Of a DNA stretch of 64,000 nucleotides, positions 1-8,735 are shown piece by piece; position 1 is the stretch's first letter, and every line of letters starts with the position of its first letter. Location: the NCBI RefSeq assembly GCF_002849655.1, contig NZ_PDNW01000001.1:62001-126000 (forward strand), given 5' to 3'. A program made the translations under genes and the position numbers. The notes below the pieces were generated by a model. The model saw only the letters and a list, made by a program, of their open reading frames with translations. It did not search any database and was not told where the DNA came from. Source of the stretch: Pollutimonas subterranea. GTDB lineage: Bacteria > Pseudomonadota > Gammaproteobacteria > Burkholderiales > Burkholderiaceae_B.

Positions 1-602
1 AAGTGGGGTGAAGGGGGTAGCGCCGCGGGATGGTATTCGGCGACGTTCACGCCGGAGCCATTGACCACGCAGGAGGGCGTGCCGGGTGACAGTATCCCCA
101 GCGTCCGGAACAGGGCTTCATCGTCCGGATTCTGGAAAAAAACCTTTTTGGCCTTGCGCAAGCCGATGGAGTAGAGACCCTGCACCAGGGAACGCAGCAG
201 GCGGCGGGCTTTCCCATCGCCATGCTGGCCTTGAAATGCATAACCGAGGCCGGTAACCAAGGCAAACCGGTGGGGTACGCGGGCGAGCCATGCTGCCAGC
301 GAGCCGTAGATGACGGGCTTGACCGTGTAGCCCATGACGAAGTCAGGTTTTACGGTTCGCATCAGCCGCCATAGATGCAGCATGCATTTAAGGTCGGCCG
401 CTGGATTCATGCCGGTACGGCGCAGTGGAATGTCGTGAATGACCAGTCCTTTTGCCTCCAAGCGCCGGCGCATGGCACTGCCCGCCGGAAGATCCGGTGC
501 CGCGACATGCACCTCCAGGTTCTCGGCTTGGAGCGCTTCGATCAAGGGGCCGCGAAATTGCAGCAAGGAGTCGGGAAAGCCCGCTATCAACAAGAACTTC
601 AC
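1..602 (-). CDS. GT4 glycosyltransferase, C-terminus cut by window edge
   Basis: About 200 codons can be read. The start is a GTG at 602-600 whose last bases form the TGA of the upstream gene (GTGA overlap), with AAGAGA as a ribosome site about 8 nt upstream, so translation is probably coupled. The protein begins MKFLLIAGFPDSLLQFRGPL, a GT-B Rossmann start, and goes on with GYTVKPVIYGSLAAWLARVP and a VTGLGYAFQG segment, as in the N-terminal half of family 4 glycosyltransferases that add sugars to lipid-linked O-antigen or capsule units. The acceptor/donor half lies beyond base 1. It is the last visible gene of the exopolysaccharide operon and probably works at the cytoplasmic face of the inner membrane. 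Sugar specificity cannot be told. Confidence 0.8.
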   Translation of the reverse strand, partial: MKFLLIAGFPDSLLQFRGPLIEALQAENLEVHVAAPDLPAGSAMRRRLEAKGLVIHDIPLRRTGMNPAADLKCMLHLWRLMRTVKPDFVMGYTVKPVIYGSLAAWLARVPHRFALVTGLGYAFQGQHGDGKARRLLRSLVQGLYSIGLRKAKKVFFQNPDDEALFRTLGILSPGTPSCVVNGSGVNVAEYHPAALPPSPH

Positions 603-1795
603 GATACGGTCTCTTTTGTCGGAATAATGTGTGACGATGGGCGTGTGGAACGGCGTACCGCCGGCTGGCGCCGCAGCTTGCCCAGCAAGGAGATGAACAG
701 GAAGATCAGCATGGGGGCGAACATCCATTTCTGCCGTACCGAAATGCCCAGGTTGGCGGTGGTCATGGCCAGGATGATCCAGGTCAATAGCGAGTACAGC
801 CACAAAAAGGTCCGGTTGCTCTCCACCGTGTACTTGCCGCGTTTCAACATCTTTATTCCGCCGGCGATGAACAGGAAAAGCAGCACGGCGTTGTCGAGCG
901 AGGCGGCCAGGGCGAAAACGCTCCGGGCTTCAAACGGCAAGGGCCTGAACAGATAGCTGTACAGCTGCAAGGGCAGGCTCATGGAGGCTATGTCGATACT
1001 GCTGCCGCCCTGCGTATTGTAGGATTGCCGCTTTTCCACATAGCTCATCAGCTCATCGGTGCCGGCACCTTCGCCGACGCCGGCATAGTTCAAAGCGAAC
1101 GGAATCATGGCGGCCGTCGCCGCAAGCGCCACGCCGCCTAGCATCAACCGTTGTGGCAAGGGGATCCTGCCCTGAACGACGATAGAAGCAGTCAACGCAA
1201 TAATCATTGTTCCCGCAATGTGCGGGCGCACCACTAGCATGATGCCTATCGAGCACGCCATTATCAGCATCCTGCGCCTCATGTCCATTGCACACCAAAG
1301 CACCAGGCCGGCGGACATGAACGCGAGCGAATCCTTGCCCAGTGCCGCCGTCCAGAAACTGATGGACGGTAGGAAGACGACCATCGTGGCAAAGCGGCGC
1401 ATCAGCCGGGATTTGTCCGCAGTCGCGGCTCGTAAACTGGCATCGAAGGCCAGCAGGCCTATGCTGCCAAAGATGTTGAACAACAGGCATGCGCCAAGGA
1501 ACGACAAGTTGAGGCCAGTCACGAAAATCGTGGCGATACTGACGATGGCATCGGTACCGACCGCAAGCATGAATTCGCCGTTGGACGCCTTCAGGTAGTA
1601 CACCAGGGCGTCGGCGCCGTTGGTGAGGGCGTAAAGTGTATAGACAATACAAAACAGTGAATGCCAGATATAAAGCGCGAAGGCCCGTCGAACCGGTATG
1701 CCTAGGCGCTTGCCCACTGAGAGGGAGATAAACAAACCGGCCAGGAATACCAGTAATGTGCTGGCGAGCTGGATTGGCGAATCGATCAAGGACAT
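599..1795 (-). CDS. Polytopic membrane protein, probable polysaccharide polymerase (Wzy-like)
   Basis: 398 residues from the ATG at 1795, which has GGGGAAAG about 9 nt upstream; an in-frame TTG seven codons earlier lies inside that ribosome site and is less likely. The protein has roughly ten hydrophobic segments, a periplasmic-looking loop around residues 235-280 (EGAGTDELMSYVEKRQSYNT) and a short basic cytoplasmic tail (LRRQPAVRRSTRPSS). FWTAALGKDSLAFMSAGL and VVRPHIA resemble conserved parts of EpsG/O-antigen-polymerase-like proteins. Wzy proteins diverge strongly, so the call rests mostly on topology and on its position between two glycosyltransferases in a wza-wzb-wzc-wzx operon that otherwise lacks a polymerase. 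It would join repeat units in the periplasm. Confidence 0.6.
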   Translation of the reverse strand: MSLIDSPIQLASTLLVFLAGLFISLSVGKRLGIPVRRAFALYIWHSLFCIVYTLYALTNGADALVYYLKASNGEFMLAVGTDAIVSIATIFVTGLNLSFLGACLLFNIFGSIGLLAFDASLRAATADKSRLMRRFATMVVFLPSISFWTAALGKDSLAFMSAGLVLWCAMDMRRRMLIMACSIGIMLVVRPHIAGTMIIALTASIVVQGRIPLPQRLMLGGVALAATAAMIPFALNYAGVGEGAGTDELMSYVEKRQSYNTQGGSSIDIASMSLPLQLYSYLFRPLPFEARSVFALAASLDNAVLLFLFIAGGIKMLKRGKYTVESNRTFLWLYSLLTWIILAMTTANLGISVRQKWMFAPMLIFLFISLLGKLRRQPAVRRSTRPSSHIIPTKETVS

Positions 1796-1894
1796 CGGAC
1801 TTAGCTTTCCCCGCAAGGGAATAAGTCCAAAATGGACAGACGATGTGGCAGTTTCAGGCCATACATAAAGATCCTTGCATGAGAATTATCAGAC

Positions 1895-3067
1895 TTAACG
1901 TGAGCAGTTAGGGGCCAAGACGTTCAGATAGGCGTCGACGGCATGGGTGACGCCGAAGGCTTCCGCTCGTTTCTTTACGTCCGGTGGCGACGCATCGGCG
2001 AGTGTTCCGATAATGGCGTTGGCAAGTGCGTCGGCCTCGCCAACGGGGACCAGGCGGCCCCATCGGCCTTGTTCCAGTATTTCTTCCGGACCGCTGGGAC
2101 AGGCGGTGCTGACGACGGGTGTGCCGCAGGCCATGGCCTCAACAAGTACATTGCCGAAGCCTTCCCTCCGGGATGAAAGGACGAACACCGAGGCATGGTG
2201 CATCCAGTTGTACGGGTTTTCCTGAAAGCCGGCCAGCAGTATGTCGGCGCTATAGGGTGAGGCATCTTTAAGCGACTCCAGCAAAAGTCGTTCGCCGCCT
2301 TCGCCCAATATGACCAAACGACACTGTGTCGTCTTTCGCAGCTGGTTGAATGCCTTGATCAGCGTGGGAAAGTCCTTTTCTTTGCTAAGGCGCCCGACAC
2401 CGATGATGACCGGCGGCTCGCCGTCAGCGAACCAAGGGTGATCAATCGCGACGCGGCTTTTGATTGCTAGCTCGTCAATCTCAATCGGATTGTGACGTGT
2501 ACTGACAGCATCGCGCGCGTAACCCAGTGTCGCCGCAAGGTCGTCGGCCACGCCATCGGACACCGCCACGATTGCATCGGCACTGCGGTACGAAATTTTC
2601 ATCAGCCAAGGCAGCACTTTTGAAATAAGGCCGGAGGTATCGGCCATGGCTTGCGACAAGTTGGCATGCTCGGAAAGGACCAAGCGCGTATTGCTGCGCG
2701 ATAGCACGCGCGCCCATACAGCAACAACGTTGACATAATTCATGGCAGAGAGCATTGCGGCGGGTCGCTCGCGTCTGAGGTATTCCGCCAGCGCGAAAAA
2801 GCTGGTCAACACGCGTTTGCCCTTCAGGTCGACCACTCTGACCCTAGGATCAACTTGCGAACGATAGAAGCCGACATCTTTGATTAACACGAGGTCTACT
2901 GGGATCCCCCGTCGAGCAAGCCCATTGGCTAGTGACACGATAACGCGCTCGGCGCCACCGCCGTGCAGGGATGGGATGAACAATGCGATCTTATTTGAGG
3001 TCAATTCAACCGCCCGTAGTGGTATGAAGTCTTTTTTTAGACTGGCCCTGATAGCACCAAGCGGCAA
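1895..3067 (-). CDS. GT4 glycosyltransferase (GT-B fold)
   Basis: A complete family 4 glycosyltransferase. NKIALFIPSLHGGGAERV is the donor-fold opening with its glycine-rich loop. IIGVGRLSKEKDFPTLIKAF opens the C-terminal Rossmann domain, and SRREGFGNVLVEAMACGTPV carries the E-x7-E nucleotide-sugar motif. The start is uncertain: the longest frame opens at TTG 3067, with another TTG at 3004 just before TSNKIALF, and neither has a good ribosome site. A strong AAAAGGATACAAGA-ATG lies at 3092 in another frame and would join this gene if an A7 tract (3032-3038) lost one base; see findings. It probably adds one sugar of the repeat unit on undecaprenyl phosphate. It sits between the flippase and the Wzy-like gene. 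Confidence 0.85.
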   Translation of the reverse strand: MPLGAIRASLKKDFIPLRAVELTSNKIALFIPSLHGGGAERVIVSLANGLARRGIPVDLVLIKDVGFYRSQVDPRVRVVDLKGKRVLTSFFALAEYLRRERPAAMLSAMNYVNVVAVWARVLSRSNTRLVLSEHANLSQAMADTSGLISKVLPWLMKISYRSADAIVAVSDGVADDLAATLGYARDAVSTRHNPIEIDELAIKSRVAIDHPWFADGEPPVIIGVGRLSKEKDFPTLIKAFNQLRKTTQCRLVILGEGGERLLLESLKDASPYSADILLAGFQENPYNWMHHASVFVLSSRREGFGNVLVEAMACGTPVVSTACPSGPEEILEQGRWGRLVPVGEADALANAIIGTLADASPPDVKKRAEAFGVTHAVDAYLNVLAPNCSR

Positions 3068-3092
3068 CGGCGTAAAATAATGCTTTGCCCAT
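3006..3092 (-). CDS. Possible 28-codon leader ORF ahead of the GT4 gene
   Basis: ATG at 3092 follows AAAAGGATACAAGA, the best ribosome site in this stretch. The frame reads MGKALFYAVAAWCYQGQSKK and stops at TGA 3008-3006, one base before an in-frame TTG (3004) of the glycosyltransferase. It may be a translational-coupling leader. It may instead be the true N-terminus of the glycosyltransferase displaced by one base in the A7 tract. The peptide is too short for homology to decide. Confidence 0.25.
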   Translation of the reverse strand: MGKALFYAVAAWCYQGQSKKRLHTTTGG

Positions 3093-3148
3093 TCTTGTAT
3101 CCTTTTTTCGTCTCACGTTCAGTAACCGGTGTTCTTGCATTGGCCTGC

Positions 3149-4624
3149 TCAGGCCTGTGTTCCGGGGGCTCGCCTGCGCGATATGCTGGACCGGACGGTT
3201 GTAAGTTTCTTCTTAATCAGTGCATAGCCTTCGATATTGGCAAGGTGGCCGATGCCGATATAGAGCACTGAAAAGACAAGGCCGCCGGTCAGAGCCGACC
3301 ATGCGGCCGACATGTCCAGGGCGTCCAATAGAGACCAGCTGGCAAACGCGGCAACGCTTGCGGCGATCAGAGGCTTGAGCAGGTCTTGGATTTGTTCGGC
3401 CAGGCGATAGTCGATCAAGGCGGTCGAGTAATACATATACGGTGCCGAGGACAGCACGACTGCAATGATTTGGCCAATCAGTATGCCTACGATGCCGTAA
3501 GGTACCGAAGCCGCCAGCAATACGAGGTGCAGGCTTTTCTTCACCAGACCCAGGTACAGGATTAGGTCCGTGCGCCCTTTGACTTTAAGCATGTTGACGT
3601 TGACGGTATGGATAGGCAATAGAACTCCTGCGAGGCACAGCAACTGCAAGTAGGGCACGGCGGGTCGCCAGCGGTCGTTGAAGGCGACTTCGAATAGTGG
3701 CTGCGCCAGCACGGCAACGGCCAGGAGTCCAGGCGTAACCACGAAGAACACCAACTGGATGACGAGGCGGTACATTCTCTTCAAATCGGTGTTGTCGTCC
3801 TGGATGCGCGCCATGGCGGGATAGGTCGCTTGCTGAACAGCGCCATTGGCCTGATCAACGATCAGGTCACGGATGCGCTTGGCAAAGTAGTACAGGCCGG
3901 TGGTCTCCGGACTAAACAACTTGCCTATCACCAGGATGTAGGAGTTTTCGTAGAGCACATTCAGTGTGCTTTCCAGCATCAGCTTGGAGCCGAATCCGAA
4001 CATGTATTTGAACGAGGCAACGCTGAAGGAAAGGCTGGGACGCCATGTGCTCAATAGCCAAAGCATTCCCGTGGACACCAACGCCGATACGGTAAATTGG
4101 GCAACCAGACTCCAAACGCCAAAGCCCGCGTAGGCTAGCGCGACCGCTACCAGGCCGGCGCACACGGTAGCCGTCGAGTTAACACGCATCAGGGACCTGA
4201 AGTCCATGTCCCGGTACAGCAGCGCCAGTTGCACTACTTTCAGCGAATTGATGAAAAGTACTAGTCCGGTGACGCGTATCAGGTTGGTCAATTCCAGTTG
4301 CTCGTAGAGACCGGCGACCCAGGGCGCCATCAGATACACCAACAGATAGGTAAGAAAACTGAGCGCGAGGTTGGTAAAGAATGCGGTCGAGAGATCGAGC
4401 GGCGTAATGTCTTTCTGCCGGATAATGCATTGGCCGAAGCCCGATGTCATCAGGGCGTCGGCCAATGCATAGCAAATGATGATCATGGCCATCAGTCCGA
4501 ATGCTTCTGGGGCCAGGAACTTTGCCAGGAAAAGCGTAAAAATGACGGAGGCCCCCCGGCTCACCAACATATTAGCCAAGTTCCAAATAATGGCTATTCC
4601 GATTTTGCTGTTCAAGCTGGTCAC
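3149..4624 (-). CDS. Polysaccharide flippase, Wzx/MOP family
   Basis: 491 residues with about 12-14 transmembrane helices. The start MTSLNSKIGIAIIWNLANML, the early FTLFLAKFLAPEAFGLMAMI segment and the DLILYLGLVKKSLHLVLLAA region match the WzxC/RfbX-type polysaccharide transporters of the MOP exporter superfamily. It should flip the undecaprenyl-linked repeat unit from the cytoplasmic to the periplasmic face, where the Wzy polymerase acts. Its ATG overlaps the TGA of wzc (ATGA at 4624-4621), so the two are translationally coupled. The C-terminus ends in a short basic tail (SISRRRAPGTQA). Specificity for the exact repeat unit cannot be read. Confidence 0.85.
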   Translation of the reverse strand: MTSLNSKIGIAIIWNLANMLVSRGASVIFTLFLAKFLAPEAFGLMAMIIICYALADALMTSGFGQCIIRQKDITPLDLSTAFFTNLALSFLTYLLVYLMAPWVAGLYEQLELTNLIRVTGLVLFINSLKVVQLALLYRDMDFRSLMRVNSTATVCAGLVAVALAYAGFGVWSLVAQFTVSALVSTGMLWLLSTWRPSLSFSVASFKYMFGFGSKLMLESTLNVLYENSYILVIGKLFSPETTGLYYFAKRIRDLIVDQANGAVQQATYPAMARIQDDNTDLKRMYRLVIQLVFFVVTPGLLAVAVLAQPLFEVAFNDRWRPAVPYLQLLCLAGVLLPIHTVNVNMLKVKGRTDLILYLGLVKKSLHLVLLAASVPYGIVGILIGQIIAVVLSSAPYMYYSTALIDYRLAEQIQDLLKPLIAASVAAFASWSLLDALDMSAAWSALTGGLVFSVLYIGIGHLANIEGYALIKKKLTTVRSSISRRRAPGTQA

Positions 4625-6858
4625 GACGTTGGGCCTTCGGCCTCGTACTCGTAATTGGTGTATCGGTAGTTCCCGTATTTGGAACCGTAGCGGCGGGTAC
4701 TGACCGTCTGATCATTGAAGATGACACCCTTGACGTGTGTGCCCGCCTGCAACAGACGCTTGGAGGACTCCTCCAGTTCGGCCAAGGTGCTGACGCCGGC
4801 GCGTGCCAGCAGGAAGACTGTTCCCGCATGGGGTGTCAAGGCCATGGCGTCCGAAACGGCCAGCACGGGACTGGTGTCCAGCAATACCACGTCGTAATTG
4901 GCCGAGAGGTCGCGCAATATGGCCACGATTGTGGGCGACATCAAAAGCTCCGCCGGGTTTGGAGGTAGTACCCCGGTGGTCAGCAGGTCGACGTTGGGTA
5001 CAACATTCTTGTGCAATACCTCATTTAGCGACAGGCTTCCGGCAATTAGCTCGCTGAGGCCATTGCGGCGCTCAAGTCCAAAATACTGATTGATGTAGCC
5101 CTTGCGCAAGTCGGCGTCGATCAGCAGCACGCGTTTATTTGCTGCCCCGAGTACCGTGGCAAAGTTGACGCTCGTAAAAGATTTTCCGATGCTGGGAGTG
5201 GGTCCCGTGAACAACACAATGTTATTAACGGCGTCCAGCATGGCGAACTGCAGGGCGGTCCTCAAGCTGCGCAGGCTTTCGACAGCGGGGTCTTTAGGCG
5301 ATATCTGGGCGAGAACATGGTTGCCCGCGACGCGCTCCGAAACAAGCTTGTGCAGATTGGACTGAGGCATTGAATGCGGGACGGTGGCGAACACATGCAT
5401 GCCCAGCGCCGCCTCGATATCGCTTGGATCCTTGATGCCGGGACGCATCATGTTGCGCAGTAAGGCCATGCCTACACCCAGTAGAAGGCCGAACAGCGCG
5501 GCGACGGTCAGAATCATGGTTCTGTTCGGCTTGATGGGGGTTTGCGGTACTACGGCGGTATCTACGACGCGTACATTGCCGACTTTGCCTTCCTTGACCA
5601 GTCTCAGCTGCTGAGCGCTGTTGAGCAGGTTCACATAGAGTTCACCATTTACCTTCACATCGCGGGTGAGGTTGAGCAACTGCTGTTCCAGGTCGGGCAA
5701 TTGCTTGATCTGTCCGGTGATTTGGCCAATTTCTTTCTTGACTGCGGCAATCTGCTGATCAATGAGCCGTACGTTGGGGTGCGCATCGGTGTATCGCGCC
5801 GTCAGCTCACGCCGCTCTTGCTCCATCTCGAACAACTTCGTCTGCAAACCCACCGAGGCGTGCAGGGACAGCGTACCTTCGGTGCCTAGATCGAATGTTT
5901 CATGCGTGTCGCGGAACTGGGTGTATTTGTCCGCCGCCTCGTCCATCTTTCTTTTCAGTTCCGGCAAAAAGTCATCCAGGAAGGCCAGCGACTTTTCCGC
6001 CTCGGCCGCTTTTCGCTCTACATTCTGGCGCACGTAGGCCGATCCCACCGCATTCAGAATGCGGGTGATCCGGGCCGGATCCGTGCCTGCCAGGGTGAGC
6101 GACAACACGCCTGACTGTTTGCCTTTTTCAGTAATGAGCAGGCCGCCTTGCAAGCCGTTTATCATGGCCAGCCTGGAGCGGCGCTGCACCGTGAACTCGG
6201 CGCCGGGTTTGCCGTCCAGTTTGTTGACCAGTATGCGTCCGGCTTCGCCGGCGAACTCGAAGTCGGCAGATATACCCACTTTGCCGTCGACCAGCTTCTG
6301 TCCTTCCGTATCCAGCAATTCGTAGCCTTCCGCTGTTGCGCGCACCGTCAGGCTTTTCCCTTCCAGCGGCGCGGGCGCATCCAGATGTCCCAGGCGTATT
6401 GCCTCGGTTCCCGATACATAGCCGCCAAAACCCATGAAGCCGGGATCGGACAAGGAGCTGGCGCGCGCTGCCAGCCATGCGCCTACGAAGGGAAGGTAGT
6501 GCGGGGTGGCGCTGATATACAGTTGGAGGTTGTCCACGGCCTGGCCTACCACGAGGCGCGACCTGAGTATCTCGATCTCCGCGGATGCGGGCGATTGCAC
6601 GTCGAAAAGCGTGGTCATTTCGCTTAATAGATTGCTGCTGGTTCCCTGGCTTTGTTCAACCTGGATCAGGCTGTCTGCCTGATACACCGGTTGACTCAGG
6701 AAAGCGTAGATCCCTCCAAGAACCACGGTGACGGCCGCCACGGAAATAATCAGCCAGCGAGCCTCCAGAACCACGTCAAGCAGGCCAAGAAAGTCAATGT
6801 CGTCCTTGTCGCGGAGTTCGGATAGGCCAGGGGAGGCGTTGTCGATAGGTGTGGTCAT
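4621..6858 (-). CDS. wzc: Polysaccharide co-polymerase and BY-family tyrosine autokinase
   Basis: 745 residues in the Wzc layout. A Wzz domain starts near residue 20, with transmembrane helices near 36-54 and 449-467 enclosing a periplasmic coiled-coil region (about 280-420) and a GNVR motif (428-430). The cytoplasmic kinase follows, with Walker A GPTPSIGKS (552-560), Walker A' LLIDADLRKG (578-587) and Walker B VVLLDTSP (657-664). The C-terminus carries the tyrosine cluster (Y724, 728, 731, 733, 736, 738) that is autophosphorylated in this family. Wzc controls chain length and assembly together with Wza and is dephosphorylated by Wzb, whose gene lies directly upstream. All family landmarks are intact. 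Confidence 0.95.
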   Translation of the reverse strand: MTTPIDNASPGLSELRDKDDIDFLGLLDVVLEARWLIISVAAVTVVLGGIYAFLSQPVYQADSLIQVEQSQGTSSNLLSEMTTLFDVQSPASAEIEILRSRLVVGQAVDNLQLYISATPHYLPFVGAWLAARASSLSDPGFMGFGGYVSGTEAIRLGHLDAPAPLEGKSLTVRATAEGYELLDTEGQKLVDGKVGISADFEFAGEAGRILVNKLDGKPGAEFTVQRRSRLAMINGLQGGLLITEKGKQSGVLSLTLAGTDPARITRILNAVGSAYVRQNVERKAAEAEKSLAFLDDFLPELKRKMDEAADKYTQFRDTHETFDLGTEGTLSLHASVGLQTKLFEMEQERRELTARYTDAHPNVRLIDQQIAAVKKEIGQITGQIKQLPDLEQQLLNLTRDVKVNGELYVNLLNSAQQLRLVKEGKVGNVRVVDTAVVPQTPIKPNRTMILTVAALFGLLLGVGMALLRNMMRPGIKDPSDIEAALGMHVFATVPHSMPQSNLHKLVSERVAGNHVLAQISPKDPAVESLRSLRTALQFAMLDAVNNIVLFTGPTPSIGKSFTSVNFATVLGAANKRVLLIDADLRKGYINQYFGLERRNGLSELIAGSLSLNEVLHKNVVPNVDLLTTGVLPPNPAELLMSPTIVAILRDLSANYDVVLLDTSPVLAVSDAMALTPHAGTVFLLARAGVSTLAELEESSKRLLQAGTHVKGVIFNDQTVSTRRYGSKYGNYRYTNYEYEAEGPTS

Positions 6859-6868
6859 TCAGTATCTC

Positions 6869-7312
6869 TTAACTCAGTAGCCTGATGCGGTTGGCCCAAA
6901 AATCGACGCCGTGCTCGATTGCCGAATGGGCGGCCTCGAATGCAGTTCTTGGTTGCCGGTAAGGGTCGGCGATCTGGAAGGCCTTGTCCCGGCCAATGTT
7001 GCCAAGACAGTGGATCTTTCCGCGTGCCAGCGGGTACTGGCTCTCCAGTTCCTGCCGGTGGCCGTCTTCCATGACCAGCACGAGGTCGGCGTTGGCGCAC
7101 ATCCAGCTGGTCAATTGCTGAGCGCGGTGGGCTGATATGTCCAGTCCATGCTCCGCAGCGATTGCGCAGGCCAGCGGGTCAGCCGGCTTGCCGACCAGCG
7201 CCGACAGTCCTGCTGACCAGATGTTCTTGCCGGGAAGCTGCGCCTGGAGCAGGGCTTCGGCGACGGGGCTGCGGCAAATATTGCCGACGCAGACGAGAAG
7301 AATGTTGTCCAT
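6869..7312 (-). CDS. wzb: Low-molecular-weight protein tyrosine phosphatase (Wzb-type)
   Basis: 147 residues from ATG 7312 (MDNILLVCVGNICRSP); an upstream in-frame start would add 17 residues unlike the family and would run into wza. The P-loop C-x5-R is C8-VGNIC-R14-S15, and the general-acid loop is D116-P117-Y118, so both halves of the active site are present. Length and order (wza, wzb, wzc) match group 1 capsule and colanic-acid loci, where the enzyme removes phosphate from the Wzc tyrosine tail and so allows cycling of the assembly machine. It lies 10 nt after the wza stop and 10 nt before wzc. Confidence 0.93.
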   Translation of the reverse strand: MDNILLVCVGNICRSPVAEALLQAQLPGKNIWSAGLSALVGKPADPLACAIAAEHGLDISAHRAQQLTSWMCANADLVLVMEDGHRQELESQYPLARGKIHCLGNIGRDKAFQIADPYRQPRTAFEAAHSAIEHGVDFWANRIRLLS

Positions 7313-7322
7313 AAAGCGCAAC

Positions 7323-8495
7323 CTACTTGGTGGTGTTTCGCGTGTTGATAAGCAGGCTGTCATAGCTCGGTATCAAGTGGCCGATCACGCGGTGCCAGCG
7401 AACAACGGGCGCGGCGTCAATGAAGACCACATCGCGCGCCTTCAGCTGGAAGTCGTTTGCCAGCATGAATGCCGACGGCGATGCGGCATCCAGGTGATAA
7501 ATTTCCGCCTTCTCTTCGGCGTTCTTTTCATGCGGAACCTTGCGTATGACATATATTTGGCCCGCATCGGCAGTAAGCGGGCTTGCGCCGCCGGCTTCCC
7601 CTAGCGCCTCGGTCAGCGAGAGGCGGCCATCCTGCATTTGCAGCGCGCGAGGCGTCGAGACTTCGCCCAGAACAAAGATCTTGGATTCGTTCCTGCTCAC
7701 GACACGAAGCAGGTCGCCATGCGCCAGCATGATGCGGTTGGGGTTGACGCCCAGGCGTGTAAGCTGGGGAAGATTGATTTCTATCGACTTGTTCTTGCGG
7801 GTCAGAATGAGCGTTGACCGGTCCGCCTCGGGCGTGAACCCGCCGGCGCGATTGATGGCCTCGGGCAAGGTCATGGGAATGTCGTCCATGGTTTGCAATC
7901 CGGGAATACGTATTTCGCCGTCTATATAGACTCGATCATGGCGATATGCCTGCATGCGCACCGTAAGTTGCGGATCCTTGATGTACTTGGAAATGCGCTT
8001 TGTAAGGAGATCACGTGCCTGGTTTTCCGTCAGGCCGGCAATCTTGACCGGGCCGACGAAGGGGAACTGGATCGTGCCATCCGGATTCACGTTATAGCCA
8101 TTACCCACGTCGGCCTGGCTGGATGAGCCTGTGCTGCGGTTCGACGTGGCCGGCGTAAGTGCCATTTCAGGATGGCCCCAGACCACGATGTTGACGATAT
8201 CTCCCGGACCGATCGTGTAGGATTTCCCGGCACCGAATAATCGCCTTACTTCTGCCTTGACGTCTTTTGCCAGCGCCTGCCGCTGTTGCACGATGAGTTC
8301 GCCGGTTATCGATGTGAGAGCGCCCGCCGGTGCGGCGTCGGCTTCTATCGCGGCTTTGTCATCCACCGGATCGCCCATATACATGCCCGGGGAAAGTGCG
8401 CATGCCGAGAGCAGGACGGTTAGCCCCATCATCGAACCCAACTTTGCGCAACGTGCGCGGAAACCAGATACCTGGCTTGAAGGCGATACTTTCAT
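7323..8495 (-). CDS. wza: Outer-membrane polysaccharide export lipoprotein
   Basis: 390 residues from ATG 8495, close to the usual Wza length; a second ATG at 8516 would add seven residues. The signal peptide ends in the lipobox L29-S30-A31-C32. A polysaccharide-export (SLBB-family) domain follows: YTIGPGDIVNIVVWGHPEM, the FPFVGPVKIAGLTENQARDL segment, and two SLBB repeats (VYIDGEIRIPGLQTM and KIFVLGEVSTPRALQM). The lipoprotein forms the octameric export channel that works with Wzc. It is the first structural gene of the operon, and its leader contains an ops-like antitermination element (8534-8546) after the adjacent RfaH-type gene. Confidence 0.93.
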   Translation of the reverse strand: MKVSPSSQVSGFRARCAKLGSMMGLTVLLSACALSPGMYMGDPVDDKAAIEADAAPAGALTSITGELIVQQRQALAKDVKAEVRRLFGAGKSYTIGPGDIVNIVVWGHPEMALTPATSNRSTGSSSQADVGNGYNVNPDGTIQFPFVGPVKIAGLTENQARDLLTKRISKYIKDPQLTVRMQAYRHDRVYIDGEIRIPGLQTMDDIPMTLPEAINRAGGFTPEADRSTLILTRKNKSIEINLPQLTRLGVNPNRIMLAHGDLLRVVSRNESKIFVLGEVSTPRALQMQDGRLSLTEALGEAGGASPLTADAGQIYVIRKVPHEKNAEEKAEIYHLDAASPSAFMLANDFQLKARDVVFIDAAPVVRWHRVIGHLIPSYDSLLINTRNTTK

Positions 8496-8533
8496 CGAAT
8501 GAACTTTAAAAAACATGGATTTAAAACGGCCAG

Positions 8534-8546
8534 GCAGGCTACCGCA
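8534..8546 (-). promoter_or_regulatory. ops-like antitermination element in the wza leader
   Basis: Read on the minus strand the bases are TGCGGTAGCCTGC. The E. coli ops element is GGCGGTAGCGTGC, so 11 of 13 match and the GCGGTAGC core is exact. It lies 18 nt upstream of the ATG at 8516 (38 nt from 8495). It is preceded by TTGCC-6 nt-GGCAA, able to form a small hairpin, and by an A-rich run. In E. coli, RfaH binds ops in the exposed non-template strand of a paused polymerase. A gene for an RfaH-type protein ends only 190 bp upstream. Confidence 0.6.
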
Positions 8547-8680
8547 GTGTTTTTTGCCATAACAGGCAAGAAACACATGCAGGTGCGACCCCTTGTTCCG
8601 ATATACGGCGGTGAGAGCACGCCTGTCTCGCGGTCCCGGGGGAGGCGATACGCATGACTTTCTCAACAACACAAGGCTGT

Positions 8681-8707
8681 ACTGGCCGATGTTGCTAGGG
8701 GGCCAGT
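8681..8707 (-). repeat. Inverted repeat in the wza leader
   Basis: ACTGGCC and GGCCAGT form perfect 7-bp arms with a 13-nt loop, between the antiterminator gene (ends 8736) and the ops-like site. There is no T-run directly after it, so it is not a standard intrinsic terminator. It could be a pause or attenuation hairpin relieved by the antiterminator, which is inference. The rest of 8517-8735 shows no coding frame. Confidence 0.35.
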
Positions 8708-8735
8708 GTTGGAGCGATCAGGCAGCAGTACAGAG

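Noticed and set aside
375-956. 193-codon plus-strand frame at the left edge
   Set aside because: Antisense to the GT4 and Wzy-like genes, which have clear family or topology evidence.
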